Origin: Synchiropus splendidus
Taxonomy: Eukaryota > Chordata > Actinopteri > Syngnathiformes > Callionymidae
DNA length: 64,000 nucleotides
Reading direction: 5' to 3'
NCBI RefSeq assembly: GCF_027744825.2
Contig: NC_071334.1
Location: 27,109,937 to 27,173,936, forward strand
Shown here: positions 1 to 33,100 of the stretch, one piece after another
How positions within the stretch are numbered: the stretch's first letter is position 1
How the letters are laid out: each line of letters opens with the position of its first letter
Translations under genes and position numbers: made by a program
The notes under the pieces: model-generated
The model's input: only the letters and a program-made list of their open reading frames with translations
Database searches by the model: none
Told to the model about the DNA's origin: nothing

Positions 1-1744
1 ACTCTGTACCTGTACAGAAGGAGCATAGTCGATGCATCATCAGCATTTATCTGGACTGAGTTGAATGGATCACAGCCAAAAGTAAACCATCAGCGGTCAC
101 TGAGTGGAGTGATCTTGTCTTGGAAGTGTACTGTTTTCAGATATTTCTGTTCACGTGACGTATTATACCAGTATAACCTGTGAGCCAGCTCTATCATGAG
201 CATGTCTACATCGCCAGTTTCTCACCTTCCCCTTGATCTCAGGAGGATCAGACGATCATTAAATCTGTTCAGTCTCCTGCAGATTTTAAAACCACTTAAT
301 TCACATAATTGCAAGACAAAAGCTGTTTAACTGAGTAAATTACGTTTTGTCTGCACTGCACCCGCTTTTACAATCGGGTTGAGGTTGTGTTCAGCCTGAC
401 TGTTTTGATGCATGAAAGACTAGAAGGAGAATGAGCTTAGTGATCCAGCGTGGAAGGTTCACAGGTGCTGCCTTGGTAGAAAACAAAACAACAAAGCTCC
501 TCTGGGACGTTCTTCTTCCGTTAGGCTTCCTGGAGGGAAGTCCAGCATTGTTCCCCTCTGAGGTCTTGTTTTTCCTAAATGATTTTAGGTAATCCAATTG
601 GCAGCAGTTGTTTGGTGGGTGCAGCTTTCAGTTTATATGTGCAAGACAAGTACTTGCCTTTGCCAGCTCAAGTCGAAGTAAATTACTGGGGTCAATGGTT
701 GCTGTCCGAATCTTGTTTTGTTTTCTCTATATCCTAATTCCACTGACACAGTGTGTGTGTGTAAGCGTATCTATCCTAGTGAGGTCCAAATTAGGAGAAA
801 ACACCTTTTGTGTGGGTCCTTTTGCTGGACTCCACAAGGTTAAGCCTGTCTTTAAGGATGAGGTCTTCAAAATAACTGGCTCAGTATAGTGAGGTTTAAG
901 TTTGGTTCAGATGGTCCTGGTTAAGGTGAGCCATGTGTTTTGGAGGGTTAGGTGAAGGATGAGATGCTGGGGAAAGCAATGACACGTCCTCACGAAACAT
1001 AAATCGTGTGTATGCGTTGCGTTTATCCTCATTTATGAACTCATTTTTAAATACAATGAAATATTATCTGACAATGTTGTTTTGAGGAAACAATCACGTT
1101 TAGTGAAAAGAATGAAAAGAAATGATAATGAATCAGTTATTATTCAGAGGTTAAGAATTTCATCATCATCACCATCATCATCTTGAGCAAGAAACAAACT
1201 AGAAAGGTGCCCATAGAGCACTGACCTCCTCCGAGCTGCTCCTTTTCACCCATAATGCTTTTTCTCTTACTTTGGAAGCTCATTCTTGATGCAACCGATC
1301 GCTTGCCACACATTCTTACACAGTCACATTCCTCCTCTGTTCCTGACTTGGTAAGGCCCCCAGACATCTTCCTGAGCAACCCTAACACAATGTGAAATCA
1401 TCTCAAGTTGTTTCTTTTATTCGACTGGCTGTGTATAACAGAGGCCGGTTACACCCTTCATAGCAAATTTTCCTGAACACAGTGCACAGTGTAGAATGTG
1501 TTCTATAGTTTCTTTGTTTTGTTTTGTTTTTTTCCCCAAGTAAACTCCATTGGAGTTCGAGCTGCACCAGCGTGTGTGTGTGCAACTGTCAATGATCCAG
1601 ATTTGAAAAGGCCCCAGTGGGATCTCTGACTGACTTCTGATACTGGTCATATCCTGCTCTGCTCACACAACATGATGCTCCAAGTGTCCCTTACTTACCT
1701 TCAGAATCGTGTCAACAGTGAATGAACGTCAATCTGCCACCCAA

Positions 1745-1850
1745 CATTATGACCAGCAGCTTTGCTGTCTAAGAACACAGTTAGGATGCTCCCAAACAGC
1801 AGCTTTTGTGGGGTGGTTTCAGTGTGCAATGGCGGGTGGCCATCAAACAT
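1745..1850 (+). mobile_element. Degraded Tc1-like transposase fragment
   Basis: About 100 bases resemble the DNA-binding (helix-turn-helix) part of the transposase gene of a common teleost Tc1-like family, whose ends read like GATCAGCCATAA. The resemblance is from memory and covers the stretch around 1783-1850. The frame is broken and no terminal repeats are visible, so this would be an inactive remnant. A second piece of apparently the same family lies at 36578-36835. Confidence 0.4.
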
Positions 1851-4458
1851 GTTCCCAGAATGAACCAGGGCTAGGTAGCACCACATTCCTGGACTGTAGT
1901 AGTCCATGCAAGACTGGAGATCCTCGGTTCTTAATCAATATAACATCATACTTCTTTTTCTCTTTTTTTATTTTTATTTTTTTTACAAAAAAAGTTAAAA
2001 AATAAGTTGAAATAAATATGTAGTAAATGAAACTGACTGCATGGCCATTTTTAAATAATTATTCATCTAAATATTTCATATTCATTCATTCATACTGGTA
2101 TGCTTTGCTTATGTATAGGTTCTTGTTTAAACATCATTAATTTTATTGATTTATTTTCATGAATATTGTTTGATACTTATTGTGCCACTTTCATTTTAAA
2201 AATTGAAAATGTAATGGTATTAACGTCTGAACTTTGAGTGCATTATTAGTCATTGTTCAGTACATGCTTGGAGAAATAAAACCTGAATATGATGGGCGAT
2301 GAAACATACATGTATGAGAATAATTTCAGATGAACACATTCATTTGTCTTAGGAGCTTTTGGTCAGAGGTCAGAACCTGGTGTTCTTGGTCTTCATGCAG
2401 AGATGTCCTCAGCTAGATGATGGAAACCGATACAAGCATAGGCTTTGTTCAACCTGAGAGTGTTTGGGGTGAACCAGCAAGGATTCAGACTGTTAACCAG
2501 ACTTATGCAACTTGGACAGGACAGACTTTGATCCAGTGAGGAAAGACGCGTGACGCACAATGCATGATTGTTTTCTTAGAGTTGTGTTGTTTGTATAAAG
2601 CCACTGTTGTTCTGGCCATATCCTAATCGTCTTAATTTCACCCGACAGCTGAGGCCAAATATTCAGCACGTCTTGCAGCTACCATAGGGGAGGTGCTTGT
2701 GCTGGACCAGGCTTGATCCACAAAAACATCTAAATATACAACAAGCATGCAGGAAGGAGGTGTTTGTTTTTGCACGCCGATTCTCAGGCAGGGTTGGATT
2801 CATCAGCTGGAAATGTCAGCGTCAACATGTAATCCTGACAGCAGTTGCTGTTCAGGATTACACAGAATACTTGGTGGTTGATCTATTTCAGCTGTAGTTT
2901 GATGCTAATTCTGCACGGTTTTTGAAGATCCAGTGAAATCTTGCGATATCCAAGATCTCACTGTCATCATAGGCATGTAAGGACTGACTGCATTGGTACC
3001 ACCCATTCTTTCACTGTCCGTTATTCATCTTCATTTTTTTTTCTACCTGATGGTCCCTTTGATGAATATGTTCAAATGTTCAGCGGCCTCTAAGTTTCTA
3101 CTATGACATCAAATCCCATCAGCCTGAGCAACAAAACAACTTTACCTGGAGCTCACTTCTGCAGAAGACGACTGTTGTGGAAGAGGTGTTGAAGCATGGC
3201 TGCTCACGCTGTCGGACCTCAACTTTGATTCAAACTTGGGACCTGGAATGTGAGTGAGGGTGGCGTGTGTTCATGAAGCAGTGGCCCAGACTGAGCCAAA
3301 GTCAAGCCTGACTGACACGGGCGATTCTCCACACACACACAGATAATGTCAATCAACGTTGAGCAAAGCATCATACTCGCCCTTAGGGAAGAGAAATCTC
3401 CTCCCACCAGGTTAGGCTTAATCCGTGGCCACACTCAATTTCCTCAGACCAACACCTCTCTGAGTGAGATCACATGACCAGGTTTAGCTGGTCGTCCAGC
3501 AGCATTAGTTTGCATTAGCGAGAAACACCAAGGACCAATTGTTGAAGGTTACATAAATGCTGAAATCATGCCGCAGGACAGAGGCACATTTGAATTTTGT
3601 AGCTTTGACCTTTGTTCTGGAGCTGTTTTTTTTTTTTATAGAAGAAGAAAAGAACATTTAACTTGCTTTTGTGTCATACTAAGAATCATGAGCTTAAGAG
3701 TGCATGTAGGGTTATTGTTTTAGTTTTAGTTTTTGACCGTTAAAGGCATTTCAAACATAGAAAATGTGAATGCCGTGCAGTAATATTGGGTGGAAATCAC
3801 AATACCTGTGCAAATGAGTGGCTTGTCGGAGGTCTGCCCGAGTGCCTCCCATGTCCACCTCAATGCTGCCACTTTTTTTAAATGCTTATAGTGATTTACA
3901 CTACGTACTAAAACTGGCATGACTATTGAAGTTAGAAGAAATAAGGAGACGTTTCATGTCTCTCTGTCGCGCTGCCTCACCATAATCTGGTCTGTCCACA
4001 CTTGTGGTCACAGAGGATCTTCAGAGGAGGAAGGTCACGCTCTGCCTTCACCTTCATCTATCCGACTCTCTTTCTCTCTGATAATGGTTTTCACAAGTTT
4101 TGTTCTTTACGAACCCCATGTAAATTCGTCTCTTACTTGAGAGCCAGTTAAAGGTGCATGACAGAGGGGAGACAATGTTGTGGACATCACACAGATGACC
4201 CTCTCTGGCACTGGAACATCTCTGGATCCTCCGATCAGAGAAGAATTTTCCTTCCTTTCCTTCGTGGTGAAATGGCACAGGCAGGAGTGTCAGTTTGTAA
4301 CAGAAAGACGAGGTTGATGTAGAATGCGCCCCCTAAGGAGTAACAGCATTTCTGTGAAAACGTGCCAAAACAGCATGAATAAACATGTTTCCTTGAAGAG
4401 CCTTGTTTGCTGTTGTCGCTTCAGCATCAGCGTGAGTATGCAGAGACCTACTGACACA

Positions 4459-4461
<3 letters not shown>

Positions 4462-4491
<30 letters not shown>
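4462..4491. repeat. (TG)15 microsatellite
   Basis: Uninterrupted TG dinucleotide run about 165 bases before the opn4 start codon, followed by a GA-rich run at about 4515-4530. It falls in the probable promoter or 5' untranslated region of opn4. Confidence 0.9.
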
Positions 4492-4495
<4 letters not shown>

Positions 4496-4543
4496 GAGGG
4501 AGAGGAGGGTGAGGAAGAGAGAGAGAGAGAACTCTTTGCCTCC

Positions 4544-4550
4544 CATAAAA
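4544..4550 (+). promoter_or_regulatory. Possible TATA-like box of opn4
   Basis: CATAAAA lies about 106 bases before the opn4 start codon, downstream of the TG and GA repeats. Position and sequence suit a weak TATA element, but no start site can be seen directly and a chance match is quite possible. Confidence 0.25.
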
Positions 4551-4655
4551 ACCCTTGCTCACTCCAGTAGCTGCTTCACAAGTCAGATATTTGCTCTGGC
4601 TGCTGATCATGACCAGCTCCGTGAACTAAGCAGCTACTCACTGCTTGTGGACTGA

Positions 4656-26503
<21,848 letters not shown>

Positions 26504-27771
26504 TGTGTCGAGACTGATGCTCACTCCTGTGTGAGCTGCTTGGGTTTATTTAAAAATGTAAAGAAGTGGCGTTGAAAGAAGATAAGCCATTGGCAGACTG
26601 ACACAGCTCATCTTCCTTGTTCGAAGAGCGTCAGGCATGGCAGGACTTGTGTTAGAGGACCGGATTGATTGACTGTCTTCGCCTCTCGTTCCTGTTGTAC
26701 ATCCATGTGCCTTTTTCTGCACCATTCCATTTATCCTCCCGGTCATCTCACCAAGTCTCCAGCCTCTCTGTTTTCCATCTCCCTGCTCCTTCATCTCAGC
26801 CGTCTTTCTTCTTTGACTGGGGAAAATCCACAATAACCCTTTCCTAAGCGCATCCAGGGAGGATGCCAGCACTCCATTTTCCCGTGGAAGATGTCCAGCT
26901 TCCAGGCAGAGAACGATAACAGCCATTCCAGAAAGTGCTTTTCCAACACAAACTGTCTGGCATAAAAATCCTCAAGTGTGAATGTGTGAAAGTGTGACCA
27001 TTAACTGGGCAAGTTTACACCTCTGCAATTTTTAGCGTTTAGCGAACTGAATGTTTTTCACATCAACCATATACCTCATCGTCGACCACCACAAAGCCAC
27101 TTTATTGTACCTAATCTGTTTCAGCTTTTCACGCTCAAATGATCAGTGATGTGTTTATTCAGGAGGCATCACTCTCTCCAGGATTCTGACAACTTTTACT
27201 TATTCCCGCACCTTTTCCGGGGCTCAAGCCCTGTCCTACAACTTTTTCTAAAGTAATTACCTCAGTTGAATATATTTGGAAAAGAACAAATCTTTATCGG
27301 CAAAACACTCATCACTTGTGTTTCTTGTTGATCATGACACGTTGTTTTGCTCAATCTCAAGTGTCGAAAGTATTGAGAGTCGCACTGACAGCACACAAAG
27401 TCCGATGACTGGTATAACTGTCTTATCTGATTTTGTGGTGGTGTAATATGTTGCTTCCTAGAAACCCAAATGTTTATTTGATAAACTTCTTATCCTGGTG
27501 TTTTGCGAAGAACAGACTCTTGTGTTGCTTCTGAAATCCTAATGTTAAACACTCTGGGTTGTGCATACATGTGTGACAGAGATAAATTTGAGTTCTACTA
27601 AATGCAGTTTCAACTTCAGAGAATTAACATTCTATTAAACAGCCAATCAGTGCCAAGCAAACTATGACACCAACTAAAACAAGACTGTTTCAATCCAGGA
27701 CCAAATCAGAGTTTACAAATGTACTGTAAAAACCCATGTGGGCATTCTTTTTATTTGAACAAATCTATGTA

Positions 27772-27777
27772 AATAAA
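27772..27777 (+). terminator. Candidate opn4 polyadenylation signal
   Basis: AATAAA within TATGTAAATAAAGAATATG, about 1.27 kb after the opn4 stop codon. It is the clearest canonical signal noticed in the spacer. Real use would make a long 3' untranslated region that includes no microsatellite beyond the one in the last exon. Confidence 0.4.
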
Positions 27778-28659
27778 GAATATGTTCTTTTTAAGTGTCT
27801 GGGGTAATTTCAAAAAAATGCTAGAATCACGACATAATAGATAGGAAACGTATGTTGTTTTGAAAATAATCTCACGTGAGCTGATCGTTTTTTCTAAGTG
27901 ATGACTTTGTGTTGCTTTTTCTTGTATTTGTACACAATGTTTTGTGTCGCAGTTATTTATTTTCTCAGTAAAGTGGTTCTAAAACTCGATGCTTGTGTCC
28001 ATTTCATGACTCACAAGGTGTTCTCTGTTTCTTGGCGATCTCATGCTTTCACTTCATATTGTCAAGCACTCCTGATCAATATATGAAAGGTCGCAACCAA
28101 TAACTGGATTACCAGTATCGCACTGCCAGGAGAAAGTATCGATTAGTTGTGGTAGATTCAGTTTCAAAGGCGACAGAGTACTAAAACTTAAACAGTTGGC
28201 ATCATTGCATGTATATTGGATAGATTTCTAGCTTGGAGAAAAAAGCCGTCCGAGAAAGCAAAATGTCCTGGAAGTTGATTTAAAATTCATCACATGAATC
28301 TACAACTAAACTCTGATATTACACATCCAAAAGTTGAAATGCAGTTCGTATATTTCCTGTACAGGCTGAAAATTCCTGTACAGGCAGCAAAGGTTAGGTA
28401 ACTGGCATGATTATTATTGCAGATAAATATTGTATAATAAGTAACTATAAAAGTATGTGTATGCACGGTATCTGAGTTGTGGAATTGTTTTTGTTTTTTG
28501 TTTTTTTAACCACACAGGTCAAAGAGCTGCTTTCGTTTCGTTCATCTTGGGTCATCTGTTCTTTTTGTCCTTGGAAAGTTCACATGAATCATAAATAATG
28601 AGCTGAGCCCACCGGGTCTCCCAACGCGGTTATTACTGCACATAGCCAGAGTCCACATT

Positions 28660-28671
28660 GCCATCTAGTGG
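28660..28671 (-). promoter_or_regulatory. CTCF-like motif
   Basis: GCCATCTAGTGG fits the CTCF core (GCCMYCTRSTGG) at every position and is followed by GCG. It lies between opn4 and ldb3. Occupancy cannot be judged from sequence, and such motifs are also spread by repeats. Confidence 0.35.
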
Positions 28672-28979
28672 GCGCGGTGTAATAGCTGATGCAGTAGCTT
28701 GACTGTGATATTCTCAAGTTGATTCTTAATGTAATTTTTGCAGAATAGAGCACAATGTGTCAATTTCAGCTCACTGAACAGATAACTACAGTAGTTGCTT
28801 TAGCTTTGAAGTTAAGATGTGAGTTTAGAAATGTTCTAATCCGTTGCTACTGAACAACCTTGTTGCTTCAATGATATATGTTTTCACTTTCTCCTTATTC
28901 TCCAGATAAAAACACAATGTCAAAACAGGTCTGATTCATATGTTTCGCAACAGGAGAGACGTGCATAAAACCTTGTGAA

Positions 28980-29570
28980 GTGAAGTATAACCTGACGATT
29001 GAGATGCATCAGGCTTTGTATAGATGGGAGCGAACAAGAGCGTTGGACAAAAACTTGCTAAGGAGTTACGTGAAGAGGGATTCGTCATGGTTTGGCTTGA
29101 CAGATAATCGTAAGTGGGTGTGTTGTAAAGCATGTGGTGAGGATGGGTTTGCCGAATGGGGCTGTCCTCATGCTTTGGGGTCAGATCAACACATAACTTC
29201 AGAGAAGCTTCAGTCTTGTTCTTTTGGTCACAGGCCAAGTTCCCTACCACGGACCATAAAACTGAGCAGTAAATCAAGAACTGTACCACTTACTCCACAG
29301 CATCTTCTCATTGCAGAAGACGCAGTTATCTCATTCCTTGCCACACTTTGTTGGAGGGACAGCAAAATTCAGATACAACGAGAAGAGGACACCACAGAGC
29401 CAACATCTCCTAAAAAACTTTGTTCATCTGTTTCACTTGTTTTCCAAGCTGTCGGTGTGTCACTGTTGAAGCTAGAAAGAAACTACGCAAATTTGGCAGC
29501 ACCAAAAGCACTCTTTGCTCCATCACGTATGATAGTGAAACAGGAGCATCTTTCTTTCATAGTGGAGTAA
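28980..29570 (+). other. Unassigned 196-codon open reading frame
   Basis: An uninterrupted frame of 196 codons lies between opn4 and ldb3. The predicted product has a cysteine-containing stretch near residues 47-65 (WVCCKACGEDG ... GCPHA) and no signal peptide or membrane span. I do not recognise it. It could be an exon of an unrecognised transcript, a repeat-derived frame or chance; an ORF this long by chance is uncommon but not exceptional in 64 kb read in six frames. Confidence 0.2.
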
Positions 29571-29700
29571 TGACAAGGAGAGCGGACGTGAAATGTCATC
29601 ACCAGAGACCAGAGATTAGGGACAAGAGGGTGCAAGGAGCCTGAGCAGATAGCAGTGGGAGAGAGAGTGACAGAGAGAGAATGTGTTGCAGTAAGAGGGG

Positions 29701-29710
29701 TCTATATTGG
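29701..29710. promoter_or_regulatory. CArG-like element (one mismatch)
   Basis: TCTATATTGG differs from the SRF-binding consensus CC(A/T)6GG at one position. It is centred 55 bases upstream of a perfect CArG box, a pairing common at muscle genes. Confidence 0.45.
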
Positions 29711-29755
29711 CCATGTGAATCCGCAGTGAAGCATTCTGGGGCTTCTTGTTACAGT

Positions 29756-29765
29756 CCTTATAAGG
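29756..29765. promoter_or_regulatory. Perfect CArG box upstream of ldb3
   Basis: CCTTATAAGG is an exact, palindromic match to the serum response factor site CC(A/T)6GG. It lies 416 bases before the ldb3 start codon, in front of a gene expressed in striated muscle. SRF/MRTF or myocardin control of ldb3 is a reasonable inference. The TTATAA core could alternatively act as a TATA element. Confidence 0.6.
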
Positions 29766-30180
29766 GCCCCGGCCCCTGTGTCTCCCAGTGGCTCTTCTAT
29801 TCTTAGGCTGTCTGTCCCTCACCCTCAGCAACCCTGCAGGCAAGAAACTCCTCTCTAATTTTGATTCATTTAAGTACATTTTTATATTTTTTTCATGCCT
29901 CTATGGTGAGATATTTTCCATTGCAGACGCTCCCTCCTTCATCTGTGTATCCGAATGTATGTTTGTCTATGTGTACCTTCGTTCGTGTGTGTCACAGAGG
30001 TTCAGCAGCACCTGACCCACCCACTACCGCCACCAACACCACCCCAGGGTGTTTGTCCTGAGTGCTGGGCACAGACGGGTAGAGCAGAAGCTGTTGGAGG
30101 AGGTTTGGAAAAGGGGAAGCAAAGGGAGGATAAGGGCTGAAGAGGAGAATCCACACAGCCGGACGAGTGTTTAAGCAAAG

Positions 30181-33100
30181 ATGAGCACGTACACAGTAAC
30201 TCTGAATGGCCCGGCTCCATGGGGCTTCAGGCTACAGGGAGGAAAGGACTTCAACATGCCACTCACCATCTCCAGGGTAAGTCGCCCAGGGGTGCTGGCA
30301 TTCAGCAAACAAGAAGATCTTTGTTATACCGATTTTCCAATTATTGTCACTTAAAATGTTGCAGTAGTGGTGGGAAGCCTCTCTGAAGTCAAAACATGTA
30401 CTCATTAGGCTCCATGTATAATATTGTCAACACAAAGTCCAACTTCCCGCTCACATAATCAACAATCGATGCTTGCAACTTTGTTACCTGATGTGACCGT
30501 GACCATATACATGTGTAAGACGCATGTGATTTCTTTATGTCCGCGTGTCCGTGTGTCCGTGTGTGCATGATGTGTGTACGAGTGGCAGTTATGTAATGCG
30601 GCTGTATGTGTTAATGACAGGGAGGCATGAACGTAATCCCTAGAGAGAATTCCAGAATAGAACAGGAGCAGAGAGATTGGAATAGGTGCTCTTGAGAACA
30701 TGTCAAGCTGGTTTGTCAAGAACATGTCAAGCTTTTTTAATTTTTCTTTTTTTTTTTTTTTGCTTTAAGAAACTGTATCCTGTGCCCAATATTTCCAAAG
30801 TTGAATACCAGAAATGTTTTCTACTAAACGTTTATGCTTCCAATGTTGTTCCAGCACAGCTTTAGTTTTATATATACATACATATATAAGCATAAATATA
30901 GTAAATAAAAGATTCTATATTTTACTTAATATTGTCTATCAACAAGGTTTTGATGCAAGAAAGTTCTAAGATGAATATGAACAATACCTATATATGGTTC
31001 TACACTTAACTGCTTGTTTGTTGAACTTGAAAATAAAAAAAAGTTTTGTTGCTAGTGTTGCGGAGACTCTCTCTGAGGCAAGCCTGCTGGTGTATTTACA
31101 GCATTTTCTTTAAATAGCATCAGGGAAGAGGTAGATGGATAAACAGGGACGGAATGGTCCAGGAAAGGCTTGTGTTACCTTCACTAAGCTTTATTTCGCA
31201 TCTCAGGTCCAACGGAATCGTAGGGAATTGTGTTTTGAGTTAACTCATTTCCACAAAGTTCTTGCGCACCAACACACAAATAAGCTCAAAAGGAAACACG
31301 AGTCTGTGACAGAAGAAGGAACAGACTTCATTTATCACTGTTATATTCCTATTTTTTCATGTTACTTTCTTCGCCTTTTGGAAAACAAGGTGTGTAGCGA
31401 AATGCTAAATTGGCACAGGCTCACCGTCAAATATGTAAACTTAATGGTGTTTTGGCTCTTAAAATGGCTGTTGATGCCCTTTTTTCTATTCAAGCTTTTA
31501 GTATTTATTCACTTTTTTAATCACAGAAATGACAATTTTGCAATTGACAATTAAAAAGCCAAACATATTCCCCAGACAATATGAGTCACTGGTCTGGTCT
31601 AATGACACTATTATGCTATCAAACTGTGCATGATTTGACTTCTGAGGCGGCTCATTAAAAGGCCATCATCCAGAAATTATTGAGGAAATAATACTGTTTT
31701 GATCAGGAAAGCCTCTTTGCATTGAACCACCTGTTTTTTCATGACAGATCACATTAGAGCATTTTCAGAAAACCGTCAGTTTCACGCCAGACCCACTCAG
31801 GAAAAAGTCTTCAGTGCAGATCACAACAGAAAAGAATGGCATAGCAAGACTTTCTGGTGATCCTGTTCACCTTCCCATCAGCTCAGGTACAGGGTGTGGA
31901 GTCATCTCTATAGCATCACCAGTCTTAGAAATCAGGCAGAAAATGATATCTGTCGAACTATAGAAGTGGAGATTCATTCATTTTCTGCCACTCATCCCTG
32001 TTAGTGGGACCCTTTCCTGCATACAACATATGGCAAGTGGTGGGTTGCCAGCTAATGACAGGCCACGTACAGACAGACAACCACATACACTTCTCTGCCG
32101 TCTCTGTCAAAGAGGTTGCAAGACTGTCATCATTTGTCTGTCAGCAAGATGGTCCAAAAACAGAAACGGTGATGTTGAGTCAAGGAGCAGATCTTTGTCA
32201 TTTGGATCCACTCAATCTACTTTTGTTTGACCTTATCGTGTACACTGCCCCCTTGCGTCAGATCCTTCTTATTGCGAGCAACAGTATTTCAAATGCTAAA
32301 CAGTATCCTATTGGGTATACACTAAATAGCAATATGCCTGTATACGAGCAGTTTGGCGGAGGTCTGCACTCTTTAGGTGAAGAATTCCAAATCATTCCAC
32401 TGGCAAGTTCCTCAACAGATTTTGAAATAATGAGACTATTGGTGTAAGAACCCATCACTTATTATTTTGCTGTTCGATGTTCACCAGCCCAACAATGATT
32501 ATTTATTTTTACAGCCTGATTTCCGCATTGTCATTTGACGTGTTATGCCTTTCATGTGCCTTTCCGTGGACATGAAGGCCTTGGCTTGATATATGGGGGC
32601 GCTGTTTCAGATTGACGTAACTTGGAGGCTTGAATTTCAGCCGACATCCCCCCCCACACTGAGGTGGGGTTCTGTCAAAGAAGTCAAACCTTAAGACATG
32701 CCACTCGATTGTATGACTTTTATTTACCTATGATGACTTTTTATAGAAATATTGACATAAATTTTTTATATATTAGGTGGTATTATGGCTTTCAGCACGC
32801 AAATTTATTAACCAAACTGATTGGTATTTGTGACACATTTAGGACAAAGACATGTTTGTAAAAAAAAAACATTGATGTAGACGTTGGCCAAGCGTCTGCA
32901 CGGCGAGACAGTCAGCAGCAGGTGGGTGTGTGTGTGTTTTGTGGTTGTTTTTATGAGTGCGTTGGTGTGTGTACGTGTGGACGGAGGCTTTTTGGAGAGT
33001 CAATCACAGCGAGGCAGCAGGCATCAACAGAGTTGCTTATTTTTAACTCTTTAACGAGTTGACTGTAAGCCTAGACCAGATACTGTATGTCCCTGGCGGC

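Larger units (their letters stand above)
1..4655. other. Intergenic region upstream of opn4
   Basis: No exon of a recognisable gene was found on either strand; the short open frames here show no family resemblance. The region contains a degraded Tc1-like fragment near 1745-1850, A/T-rich tracts near 1950-2060, a (TG)15 microsatellite at 4462-4491 and a GA-rich run near 4500-4530. The start of the opn4 transcript should lie in the last few hundred bases. Confidence 0.6.
26504..30180. other. Intergenic region between opn4 and ldb3
   Basis: Contains the probable opn4 3' untranslated region, an unassigned ORF at 28980-29570, a CTCF-like site at 28660-28671 and two CArG-type sites before ldb3. 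No exon of a known gene was recognised. Confidence 0.55.
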
